From Polytrichum commune (taxonomy: Eukaryota; Streptophyta; Polytrichopsida; Polytrichales; Polytrichaceae), in the NCBI GenBank assembly GCA_950295325.1, contig OX485807.1, positions 51,326,796 through 51,390,795 of the forward strand: a DNA stretch of 64,000 nt, read 5' to 3'. Within the stretch, counting starts at the first letter, position 1; every line of letters begins with the position of its first letter. The position numbers were made by a program, and so were the translations under genes. Below the pieces are notes generated by a model. The model was not told the origin of the DNA, searched no databases, and worked only from the letters and a program-made list of their open reading frames with translations. Shown one piece after another: positions 54,022 through 64,000 of the stretch.

Positions 54022-57000
54022 ATGATGGCAACCAGGTACGTAGTGATCATCCCACGCTTGCCAGTTGAGTTTTGAACCTTGTTATGTGCATTTACTGTTC
54101 TTTGATGTTAAGAGGAACAGAGCCTCTACGATGGTGGTTTACGTGATGAAACTGATGGTGCAGGGCGGACCAAGTGGCGGAACCTAAACACACAGTTTTT
54201 TTGAGTCACAATAGTGCTCAGAAGGACTTTGTTGAGCAGCTTTGCGTCGATCTTGAGAGGGTGTCGTACAACCCCTTCTTTGATAAAAGGCCTGCGAGCT
54301 TGGAAAAGGGTGCCCCTTTTCCAGGCCCTCTTTTTGATGCCATTCGAAAATGTCGGCTGTTTGTTGTTGTGCTGTCCGAAGACTTTTTTACTAGCACAAA
54401 ATGGCCAATGATGGAGCTCGTTGCAGCTGTAGCAGCCCAGAGTGAAAACCCCAACCTCAAGTTACTCCCTCTCTTTTTCAAAATTTCTGTTCCAGAATTC
54501 AAGGCGGAGGAGAGGCGTGCCAATTGGTTTGAACGTTGGACGGATTGGGCGTCTGAGACTTCGAGAATCGATGTAACGAAGTGGAAAGAAGCTTTGAAGG
54601 TGGTGGAGGTGTGGAATGGCATCCCATTTACGGCGGGCATGGGGGAAGTCGCGTACAGGAAGCTCATTGTTGAAACTGTTTGCAGAATTTGCCCGAACAG
54701 CATGTTTGATGTTTCTCGTGTCGTCGGGAGGGAAAGATTCCGTCAGGTAGTTATGCATCTTTTGCGCATGCTAGACTCCTCTTACATTGAAGTGACACAT
54801 CGCAAGTATACATCATCCTGTCCTAGCAAAAATAGGATGTTGTCTGGAATAAGCTAAACTTGTGGCTTTTTGTTTTTCCTACCTCAAGGTTTGGTCTTTT
54901 CTCTCCTGGTTTCCTTGTGTCAAAAGTCACATGTTAGGGCACATATTATTCAACAATTTTCTTGAGTCTTTCTGTTGCCTCTAGAGATGTAGCAGAAACT
55001 CAAGGGAAGGATCTACTCTGTGGAACTGATATGGTCAGGCAGTGGGGATGTCATGCATGGAAGGTGGCTCCTTCCCAAGCAGATAGATTAATCTGGATAG
55101 TCCTTGGTGAAAGTGCTCGCCACCATTTGGCTCTTGCGGCATATGTGATTTGTTTTCTATTTCATTGTAGTAGTTTGAATGTTTCTTTTTTATTAGCATT
55201 GTATTGAGAAAGTCACTTTTAGAAGCTTTGGATGACTATCTCCCCTGATTCCTAGTCTATGGATTAACTGAACCGGTTACCATTATTTATAAAAGCTTTG
55301 AATATCTATCTCTCTTATTCTTATTATTGGAAACCTGTAAGTGTTATTTGAGCATCGATACTTACAAGGATAGCATGCTCTTATAAGCAACTTACGCTCT
55401 TGTCACTATTGAGAGAATAGCTTGAAATTGTCGGAAATGAACCAAGGATAGAATGAGGTACATTGCTTATTCCATGATGCATTTGGCAATCTGTGTTGTT
55501 CCATGCCTGGTTATGGTAGGAGATGGGAACCAAAGCATTGTGAGCATTCTACTAGAATTCCTTAGAATCTAAGACAAAAGTCATCGATCTGCCTAGTATC
55601 TTCTTGAAACCATGAGGAGCATCCAATCCTGGGACATAGCTGACCGGTTGACAACATGTGGTCTCTGACAGATTGTTTCTGATAAGTTTGATGAACTTAA
55701 ACGTGAAACCCAATGGGGCCTCAAAGCTCCTCATATTGGTTTGTTTGGCATGGGCGGTCTTGGGAAGACAACTTTATGTAAGGTCATGTGCAACCATTAC
55801 TTTGCGGAATTTGGAGGAAATGTCATTCACATCGACCTGAACTTGAATACCATTGTGGACCATCAAAAAAGGGTGATTGCCAAATTAACCGGAGCAACTC
55901 AAACGATAATCGATCCCGATGAGGTGAGAAATGACTTGAGGTTTTATTAACAAAGCCACTCCTAGGGTAAGGAGGAATTTATGATTTTGAGCACCTTCTG
56001 ATTTTTCTCCATAGATGCTGGTTTGTAAAGCAGGCATGGAATGCATTATTGTTATCAACGATTGGATTACCGATGAAATACCTAATAGTGGGATTTGGGG
56101 ATTGGGATGAATGAGAATCTTAAGTTGCAAAAGATGATATTTCTTATTTGTAAGGAAGGTTATGTGAAGATGACCCCATTTTCTTAGAGAGGCAAACTTG
56201 AAGTATGGTGTCAGATGAAGCACCACTAACAATGACCTCTTCAAATTTTCTTAGGGACATCTGTGGCTGAAAAATGTCCTCTCCATGCACAAGGTTTTTC
56301 TTGCTCTGGACAATGTGACAGATGCCCCAGAAATTTTGGAGGAAGTGTTGTGGTATTTATCGGTCTCCTATGGCGTGCGAAGTATGATATTGGTAACCTC
56401 ACGCAGTCTTGAAGTTCTTCTTTCTAAGCTCCGAATTGCAAAAAACCATTGCTTGGAGGTCCCAGATCTAAATGAAACGGAGGCAATTTCTTTATTCCTT
56501 CGAGGAGATCCATCAAACAAGCATCTGGAATTTTCTTCTTATAGTGATGATGAGAAACTCCGAGTTGTGGAGGGTGTTCGGAAGGCGCTTTTCCCAAGGA
56601 CATCAAGATTAGACGAGCAATATCACCCATTGGCACTGAAGACACTTGCGTCTAGGTTGGGTAAACTCATCGATAAACCAGAGCAATGGCGGAAGACCCT
56701 AGCAAATTTGGATTTGAAATTTACCCCACACAAGGTTCACCCTATCTTCTCAATCTTGGGATCCTCCTTTGAGATGTTACCAGAGGAAGAGAAACTCATC
56801 TTTATGGATGTAGCCCTTTTCAAGCCATCTTGTGCGATTGTCAAGGAGGATATTTGCAAATGGTTAAGCCTTGTGCACCGGTTGCCATACGAAGGCATTG
56901 AAGAACATGTGAGTTTTACCAATGAAGTTTGAAACAGAGGATTTGTGATTCAATTGATTTTGAGCATGACATGAAATGGATGGGCTTTGAATAGTGTATG

Positions 57001-59927
57001 TTTTTCTGGTTGTGCAGCTCAGCAGTTTAAGAACAAAGTCCCTCTTAGAAGCAGGTTTAGGTGAAGAGACAAAGGCCATAAATATGGACGAAGGTGCAAG
57101 CACATCTATTGGAGGCCTGCAAGAGATGGAAATGTACTCAGGTTCTGAGGTTGTGGTGCACGACTTGTATGTTGAGTTTGCAAAGCTGGAGTGTAAGAGG
57201 GGTTCTCTTGACGAGATTGAGTGTTTTGCTCATGAAGACTGCGATGATGTCCCACGTCAAATGCAAGGATCTCCATCAAGAGGTCGATTTTGGCCTTTGA
57301 AGAGGATTGCCCTTATTCGCGGAAGGTTGCCGAGTCTGAGTGTATGCAAGTTTGGTAAATATTACAAGAATGTGGCGGTGTTGAAGTTGGAATACCTTAC
57401 AGCACTGAAGGACTTGAACATGGAGGGTATGATTTGTTTGGCCAGCGTCGACATTTTCCATTGCGATGAGCTCCATAACATACGTGGATTGGATAAACTA
57501 ACGAGGTTGGTATGGTTACGAGTGGCAAGGTGTGAGAAGTTGGAAGTTCTTCCCAATTTGCAAAATCTACATTTTTTGAAGCATGTTGAGGTCCGAAATA
57601 CAAGCCAAGAACTATGTCCAATCATCTCCAACTGCCCACAGTTGCATGAGCTAAGATTGAGCAGTCACTACGCTGTCAAAGATCTCTCCAAAATTCAAGC
57701 ATTGCATGCCCTACGAAAGGTGATGATCGAGTGGTGTCCTAAACTTTGTACACTGCCAATGCTCCAAGGATTTTCGCAGCTGCATGAGTTGTATGTATTG
57801 GACTGTCCTGAACTTGGTGGAGTGATGGAGATTGGGGGTCTGGTAGCTTTGAGAAAGCTACATTTAAGAGGGATCAACATAACAGAGTTGGGTGGTGTTG
57901 GCTTGATGAGAGACTTGTGCCATCTCATATGTGAGCATTGTCCCCTTCTACATAAGTTGTCTGACAAGATTGGTGCATTGACAAAATTAACGTTGTTAAG
58001 GTTATCAAAGTGTCCTAAACTTGATGGGGTGTTGGCAGTGGGAAGCCTACTAGCTCTTGAGAAGTTGCATTTGACGGACATTGCAATCACAGAGTTAAAT
58101 GGGGTTGGCAAGTTGAGATGCTTGTGCGAACTTGTTTGGTGTACAGATCCCATCCGAATCCCCAAATTGAGTTGTCAGCTGTCGGATGTGGGTGGATTGA
58201 CAAAATTGACAAAATTGCGACAATTATGCATACTTGCCTATTGTAAGAGCTTCAGCTTTGTAGATTTTAGACCTTTGCAACGCATCAGGAACTTTCTACA
58301 AGGTGAGGTGCATTGCGACATTGGTGATGTGAATCATGTGATGGAAATTTTGACACAACAGGCTATGGTCGTTGTCGATGATACACAACAGGCTATGGTT
58401 GTTGGAGTTGACAGAAGAATGTTGTCTTTTCTGATGGTGCAAAGCGCATTGGATGTGGTTGAAGAAATTGAACTTGGCAATGACATCATTGTTAATGCCA
58501 ATAAGATTCCACATGTGACTGTCAGGGACATGGAATTCCAAACAATACTACGGTTCTTCTATGGAGTTAGTCTCGACCATGTGAATGAGTGCGTCGCAGG
58601 CATAGGAAGTCCCATGAGGATTGTTTCCTTTACAGAAAACATTTTCCAAGGCCCAAATAAACCTGACCTGAGTACAATGCATTTCAGGAACATTGCTGAA
58701 TTGTATTTGGATGACCTTGAGATTGGGCATTTGCAACTCAGTGGGATGAAATGTTTGTCAAAATTATACATCCGTAGATGCAAGAGATTGGTGAGGCCAG
58801 TTACACTTGAGGCCATGATGGCATTGGAAGACGTCGAAATGGAAGAGTGTGAATATTTGGATGATAATTGTATTGCTCTTAGGATTCGAGATTGCGCACA
58901 GCTTCGGAAGGTCACAGTTATGGAATGCAACAAGCCGAGGACTATAGTTGTTTCTAAATTTGGGAGTAGTCATGACTCTCAGAACCTGCCTATTGAAGAC
59001 ATCTCCAACGTTCAAGCGACAAGTCCTTGGGTGAGTATTGGGTGGTGTGACAATATCCTCGAAGTTGATTCTTATGGAAGGAAAATTGGGTTGTGGATCT
59101 TTCAGTCGGATATTATGGGCGTTGTTCTTGAACCTGAAAGGGGTGTGATGGAAATTATGACACGATATATTGATTCCATTGGCATTACAAATGATCCAAG
59201 CCAATTACGTTGTTGGACATGTGTAGTATTGCAAAGTACATCTACTTTGCCAGAAGAAGATTTTATGAATAAATTCGATGCTATTCTAGGGGGGTCTTCT
59301 ATTCCCAATATTACCATGAAATTTGCGAAGCAAGAATTTGAAACAACACTATATTTCTTCTATGGAGTACTTTGTGAGCAAGTCCTGCAATTCCTCCCTG
59401 ACAATTGGAGGCCCATAAGAGTTGTCTCCTTCACAGGGGACAAGTTTCAAATCCTAAACCAAGAGGATGTGAATTTGCAACTTGGCGGGATCACCACACT
59501 TTGCTTAAATGGCATGGAGTTTGACAATGTGCTCCAAAGATTAGAATGTGTAACTAGATTTTATATCTGGAATGTAACATCAAGACCCATCTACTTGAAT
59601 ATCATGATGGCATTGGAATACGTAAAGTTGGTGAATGTAGTATTCAAAGGGGGTGGCCCAGCACTATTGATTGAACATTGCCCACGACTTCGAGAGGTGG
59701 TACTTGAAAAATGCGTCAATGTGGTCTTCGTGTGGAATAGGGCCAGTGAGTGCCTGCAGAAGCTATTTATTAAAGATTGTCCAGATCTTCTTGACTTTTG
59801 TGATGATGACCCATGGGGATTTTACCCCAAGCTTGAAGTGCAAGTCATAAATTGTCCACTGTGGCATCGTTCTATTGAGCAAAGACGGAGATCTAGATCA
59901 CTACTTTATAAATGGGAGGCGCTTTGA
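54022..59927 (+). CDS. TIR-NB-ARC-LRR intracellular immune receptor, 5 exons, 1,470 aa
   Basis: Exons 54022-54035, 54164-54746, 55672-55923, 56255-56908 and 57018-59927; all four introns are GT-AG and the frame is continuous. The first exon codes only MMATR (shared codon). TIR at residues 13-185: VFLSHNSAQKDF, and KWPMMEL with Glu89 at the position of the TIR NADase catalytic Glu. NB-ARC at about 200-550: P-loop GMGGLGKTT (225-233), kinase-2 KVFLALDNV (296-304), RNBS-B RSMILVTSR, HPLAL (407-411) in place of GLPL, and VHD (548-550) in place of MHD. About a dozen LRRs lie at 600-935. Two copies of a C-terminal module follow (941-1211 and 1212-1470). Family role: pathogen-effector sensing in the cytoplasm or nucleus, with ATP-driven oligomerisation activating TIR NAD+ cleavage. 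The gene appears intact. The first exon is the least certain part. Confidence 0.88.
58337..59927 (+). repeat. Duplicated post-LRR module in the receptor (2 copies of about 265 codons)
   Basis: Copy 1 starts at VMEILTQQ (58337) and copy 2 at VMEIMTRY (59149). Both follow the same order: IPHVTV/IPNITM, EFQTILRFFYGV/EFETTLYFFYGV, PMRIVSFTENIFQ/PIRVVSFTGDKFQ, then an LRR-like segment ending with MMALEDVEM/MMALEYVKL and CAQLRKVTV/CPRLREVVL. It lies where angiosperm TIR receptors have the C-JID domain, but no C-JID motif was recognised. Confidence 0.8.
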
Positions 59928-59929
59928 TA

Positions 59930-60480
59930 CCGCTCCCGCGCATTATGGAAATGGATTTATTTTCAAGGCTGGATATAGTAACACGAAAGCATATCCAGCC
60001 ACTCAAACTTCAAGCAATATTGTCATTGAAACGTGTGAAGCTGGCAGAGTGTAGTCTGCAAGGTATTGGCCTGCACACCAGAGAGATCGCAAATGCCTGC
60101 TGTCAAAATTTTGTTGTGTGTATTTCGTAGCGGAGACAGATATGATGGCTTGAAGAAGTTGTTCGTTGAGGATTCTCTAAACATGCATCAAATGATTGAA
60201 TGTTATTATAACCTTCCATATCTCCCCAGTCTTGAGGAATGACTATGTCAAACCCTGTCCAAAAGTGAAGACAAATTTTGCTCACTCCCTTCAAGAACTA
60301 GAGGATCTACATTGGATAAAACTGCCTGGCCCTGACCTCATGTCGCATTCAGATAATGCTATGTCAAGATTGACAGAGGTTACCTTTTGCAATTGTTCTA
60401 CAACGTCTTATGCTTCCAACATTGACCGAGTTTCCTGGTTAGAGGAGGTCGATATCCTGCAAGGTACCGCACAATTATGA
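59930..60480 (+). pseudogene. Decayed third copy of the receptor C-terminal module
   Basis: Right after the receptor's TGA, in a different frame, the segments HIQPLKLQAILSLKRVKLAEC and GLHTREIANACCQNFVV line up with the module's RPVTLEAMMALEDVEMEEC and IALRIRDCAQLRKVTV. A second open piece at 60196-60480 has LRR-like spacing (LEDLHWIKL, LTEVTFCNC, WLEEVDI). Frameshifts and stops break it. It could also be an alternative 3' exon, but no good splice sites were seen. Confidence 0.5.
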
Positions 60481-60729
60481 GGAAGATTGAAGGGTTGGAA
60501 GGACTAGATTCCTCCATCTCTTAAATTTTAAGAAAAGAAAGGTCAATGAATGACAGTATTCAGACTGTTATGAGGAGGTAAAGGCCAGCCCATGTCTCCA
60601 TCCAGTGCACCCCAGCAAGGATCTGACAAAGGTATGGAGTTCATTAATCACCCTTGCAGGATTCTAGGCAACCTTGTAAGGTTTCTAATAGGGTGCAACT
60701 TGGCAAATCAATATGAAACTCCTTGTGTT

Positions 60730-61032
60730 AGAGTGCATTTCAAAATCCTCACAAGAGTCAATTTGGTTGTGATATTTACAGTTGGGGCTCTGAGCATAGT
60801 TCTATGCAGTCTTTGCCTTCAGGAAGGCCAATCCAACAGATGAAATTAAGCTGGACATTGTTTCTCAACTTGTTGTCAATTATTACAATCTAGGTCGTGT
60901 TTCTCTTTTGTTGTAAAGAATCCCATGAGTTTTGCGGACAAGGAGCTAACATGAACTTGACATGATGTAGTGACTATTGGACCAAACTGGTTTCGGAAGC
61001 TCTTATTGTGCATGGATGTTGAAGATGTCAAA
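60730..61032 (+). repeat. Diverged direct repeat, copy 1
   Basis: Shares with 62177-62471, in the same order, GAGCATAGT, GCCAATCCAAC/GCAGGTCCAAC, CTTTTGTTGTA, GTTTTG/ATTTTG and GTGCATGGATGTTGAAGATGTCA / GTGTGGATGTTGAAGATGTCA. The spacing is about 1,445 bp. Confidence 0.6.
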
Positions 61033-61617
61033 TTGGCTCTAATAGATGCAATTGTGCCCAACAACCAATGCAACAGCTCTATCTCTGGAGAATGTAGCCC
61101 ATGCCTCCCTCGTCATCGTGTTCAACCAGGAGCAAATAAAATGGTGGATAGGTTGTTGTTTCCGCCCCCAACGCTACTTGGTGAGTTATCTAATCTTGGA
61201 TATCATGGTTCTCTCACCTTGGCTGTGTCAAGCACTTGTTGTCCGTGTCTGCTGCTCAATCTTGATATAATTTCCGAAGTTGCGGAGGGTGCTATGGTGC
61301 TATTCAAATTAGCTTTGATGAAGTTATATTTCGGACTAATGAACCTGATGCTAATTCCCAAATTGGGGAATGCTTGGGAAACAATCAAGAACATTCGAAC
61401 AATTCCCTTTTGTTTTGTGGCGCTCTTCATGTTGGTGATGCACTCATGTGTGGGTCTGCTTGCACTGTCAGTTGGCAAACTGGAATCACCAACGCAGACA
61501 AGTTTTGATGGTTCGCACTTTGTCAGTTTCTATCCTCTGTTTATGTTGACCTACTTTGGCTCAACAAAAGTGATCCATATCTCATCCAAACATGAAGCAA
61601 CCTTTAACTATTGTTAA
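60970..61617 (+). CDS. Unassigned open frame, 215 codons, no good start
   Basis: The frame opens at a GTG, with the first ATG (MDVEDVKLAL) some 14 codons in, and ends at TAA 61615-61617. It encodes several hydrophobic stretches (LGELSNLGYHGSLTLAVSS, FCFVALFMLVMHSCVGLLAL). No domain is recognised. It follows the receptor on the same strand and overlaps repeat copy 1, so it may be decayed 3' sequence of a tandem receptor duplicate rather than a separate gene. Confidence 0.25.
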   Translation: MTIGPNWFRKLLLCMDVEDVKLALIDAIVPNNQCNSSISGECSPCLPRHRVQPGANKMVDRLLFPPPTLLGELSNLGYHGSLTLAVSSTCCPCLLLNLDIISEVAEGAMVLFKLALMKLYFGLMNLMLIPKLGNAWETIKNIRTIPFCFVALFMLVMHSCVGLLALSVGKLESPTQTSFDGSHFVSFYPLFMLTYFGSTKVIHISSKHEATFNYC

Positions 61618-62176
61618 AGTTGAATTTGGAAAACTTTGTCTATTTCTTTCCGCATTTTGCTTATACCCACATCATCATCTCACTGGCACATGTTGGTCAA
61701 ACCACATATTTTGGTAGTCTACAATTGGGACGTGATTTTGCCGTTACATGAAGAAAATGTTATCTACAGGACAAGTTGAAGAAAGATGGAGGGCGAGTCC
61801 CAACCCTTCAATATGTCAAGCTGCAGAGCCCAATCGGAGAAAACCAAACCTCGCTCCTTGGTTCTTCCCTTAAACCCCTTCGAGAAGGTTATTCATGGAG
61901 ACATTGGGCACTGATCTCACAGCCCAAGAAGATTCTGGTTAGTCGCCAGTGAATTAGTTTGATGAGTATTGTGGAAGGAGGCGTCACTACGGATCCGACG
62001 GCAATGAAGAGAACAGAGGAGATCATGGTTTTCAGAAAAGTTGGGTCCAATGTTAAGATCATGGGCACCTATGGGAAGTGGCCACAAAATTTGATGATTA
62101 GGTTCAGACTCTACAGGATAGAATCATGTGAATCTTGAAATGCATTCTCTTTGATTCTGTCCCAGAAAGGTAGATA
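61618..62176. other. Spacer
   Basis: I see no gene. The sequence connects the two diverged repeat copies. Confidence 0.35.
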
Positions 62177-62471
62177 GTGCAATTTACAATCCCCAGAGGT
62201 GTCAACATGGTGGTGTTATTTACATTTGTGGCGAGCTGAGCATAGTCTTGTCCAGCCCCAGCAACAGACTGGAAAGGCAGGTCCAACATACAACAAGAAG
62301 CTGAACAATCATCCTCATCTTGCTGTTGATTATGACGATCAAGGATGCAATTCTCCTTTGTTGTAGAAATTTCTTGAGAATTTTGTGAACCTGCTTGTGA
62401 AATGCCCACGATGTCATGGTGTGGCTAATAATGGACCGAATCGTGATTTGGTGTGGATGTTGAAGATGTCA
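62177..62471 (+). repeat. Diverged direct repeat, copy 2
   Basis: Partner of 60730-61032, in the same orientation, with many substitutions and small gaps and no open frame of note. Confidence 0.6.
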
Positions 62472-64000
62472 ACCTGCAACAGGAGACCATAAGAGTTTGA
62501 TCAGTCGATTCCTCTGCGTGAGAAATGCGAATTTTTGCAATGCACACGTTCCGATCGTTTCCACTAAATGATCTTGTTACTCGCAGTTACTCATCTTGTC
62601 AATGTGTGCATAACTTATCATCTAATCTTTGATCTTTTTCCAGCAATTAGCGTGGGCCATACTAATTGTACTTGAACAATCACCAACATAAGTGATCAGG
62701 AATACTGACCTTCAAAAGACCCCCACACACAATGCCAAGGGTACTCCATGTGACTTACAAGGTCTCTGAAACGCTCTTCTAAAATTCCTCTGTTCTAAAC
62801 AGATGGAGCGGACTCTCCCAAGTACTCTACTCTCTTATCGATAATATTCTGCAAAATCAACTGTTTCCATATTTTATTGTTGATAGTTTGTTAAAGCCAG
62901 ATGACATCACAATTGACAACAAAATTTCAGGCGATTTACAACATCAAACCTCTTGGCTTTGGACAGGCATAACTTAGCACAAGCTGCAAGCTTTTGATGA
63001 TGCTGATCACTCCTAAGCAAGGCTTGGCAAGGTGTAATCCCTGGCAAGCATCACAGGCCTGCGAATTAGTCTTCATCAACGATGAAACCCTAAAATTTGC
63101 AGAGCATGGGTGGTCATGAAGAAGAAAGGAAACAAGAGAGCGGAGCTTGCTATTCCCAAATATTTATTACGACTGATTATAAGATGCACTTCCTGTCGAC
63201 CAAACTTTCTAGTTAATTCACGTCCATACTACAACTGCGATGCTTGTAATATGGCTTTTTTTAAGGCCCAATTTGTCATATAATAGAGGTAATTATTGTG
63301 CATAAATGGTGGGACATACATTTATTTCAAGGTTCCTAGGTGATTAGTTCTTTGGGACATGCAAGGGAACCTTGGGGAATGTCGTAAGTATGGAGGAACC
63401 ATGGGGAACGTTGGGGGAACGTTGTGAGCATATTTCTTCATTACAAATGCTCTTTCGTACTTATGTACACCCTAACCTCTATAATATCACCCCCCTTGAT
63501 GTCACTCTCTCTCTTATATCCCAAACCCCGAGGGAATGGATGTTCTCAGTGTAAATCTCCCTCCTTGTGGTCACATTTCCCTTCTATATATCATGGGTTT
63601 TGACATTAAAATAATTCACCAAAGAATTCCAACCTCATGCTCACACGCATTACACTGTCAATATTGCAATGTTGACTTTGTGTTACTCCATAATATCACA
63701 CGATACACTAATTCTCTCTAATACCTTGTGTCCATGCTAACATTACATACCTCTTTAATATCACATGTCGCCATAGGCGTTATATTAGGGAGGTTAGAGT
63801 GTATCTTCATTATGTATACACAATGACTTTTTACATGGATACAAGGCAATTTCTTGAAAAACCTCAATAGCAGGACATTTGACACCCAAATGTCTTATTA
63901 CCAAGAATACGACAGTCAGATGATACAACACTTTCTTGCGCTACCAAACATGTCTTAAAGAAGAGGGAGAACACTAACTCTGAAAGTGGAAGTCATAGAT
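62472..64000. other. Spacer to the window end
   Basis: AT-rich sequence with open frames of at most 61 codons. I recognise no gene, RNA or mobile element. Confidence 0.4.

Noticed and set aside
54174-54857. TIR-only protein of 227 codons
   Set aside because: The frame opens with GTG and its last 37 codons lie beyond a good GT donor at 54747. The NB-ARC exon joins in frame at 55672.

Overview
The window is land-plant nuclear DNA. Three things show this: LTR retrotransposons of the Ty3/gypsy chromovirus type primed by initiator tRNA-Met, a TIR-NB-ARC-LRR immune receptor with GT-AG introns, and hAT-like and Mutator-like remnants. The receptor's TIR starts VFLSH rather than the VFLSFRG usual in angiosperms and has a KWPMMEL helix. 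This suggests a non-angiosperm such as a bryophyte, lycophyte, fern or conifer, but that is an impression and not a proof.

Positions 1-33,455 are a GC-richer block made almost wholly of one LTR-retrotransposon family nested in itself. The LTRs are about 975 bp, bounded by TGTCGC...GCGACA, and make 5-bp target duplications. I resolve four degenerate gypsy copies. E1 (1149-6325) and E2 (7574-12822) share the LTR at 6326-7573 in an LTR-internal-LTR-internal-LTR array. E4 (15804-31057) has identical 992-bp LTRs and CACAC duplications. E3 (17723-24943) is nested in E4, with identical 972-bp LTRs and GGCCA duplications. There are five solo LTRs: 1835-2810, 3593-4563, 14035-15009, 27818-28791 and 32306-33280. 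A minus-strand relative with an open gag start enters from the left edge (1-1148). Where the relevant segment is visible, the plus-strand copies share gag and integrase stops, an RT deletion, an RNase H Asp-to-Gly change and a tandemly amplified 228-bp RNase H unit. E3 and E4 nevertheless inserted recently, so this looks like a non-autonomous lineage moved in trans. The LTR is a chain of about a dozen short palindromes, and some of their arms changed together between copies.

Positions 33,456-53,470 are AT-rich and gene-poor. They hold a broken zinc-ribbon gene, a hAT transposase tail, a TATA-type promoter followed by a decayed 145-bp tandem repeat, a ceramidase-like exon fragment, a small MITE-like hairpin, and a 1,064-bp Mutator-like element with 411-bp inverted repeats and a 9-bp target duplication.

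Positions 53,473-62,471 hold the one apparently intact gene, a five-exon TIR-NB-ARC-LRR receptor of 1,470 residues (54022-59927). Its C-terminus is a duplicated module of about 265 residues, and a decayed third copy follows the stop codon. A GC-rich repeat also found in the retrotransposon block lies about 450 bp upstream. A diverged repeat pair and one unassigned open frame lie downstream. I recognise nothing in the last 1.5 kb.
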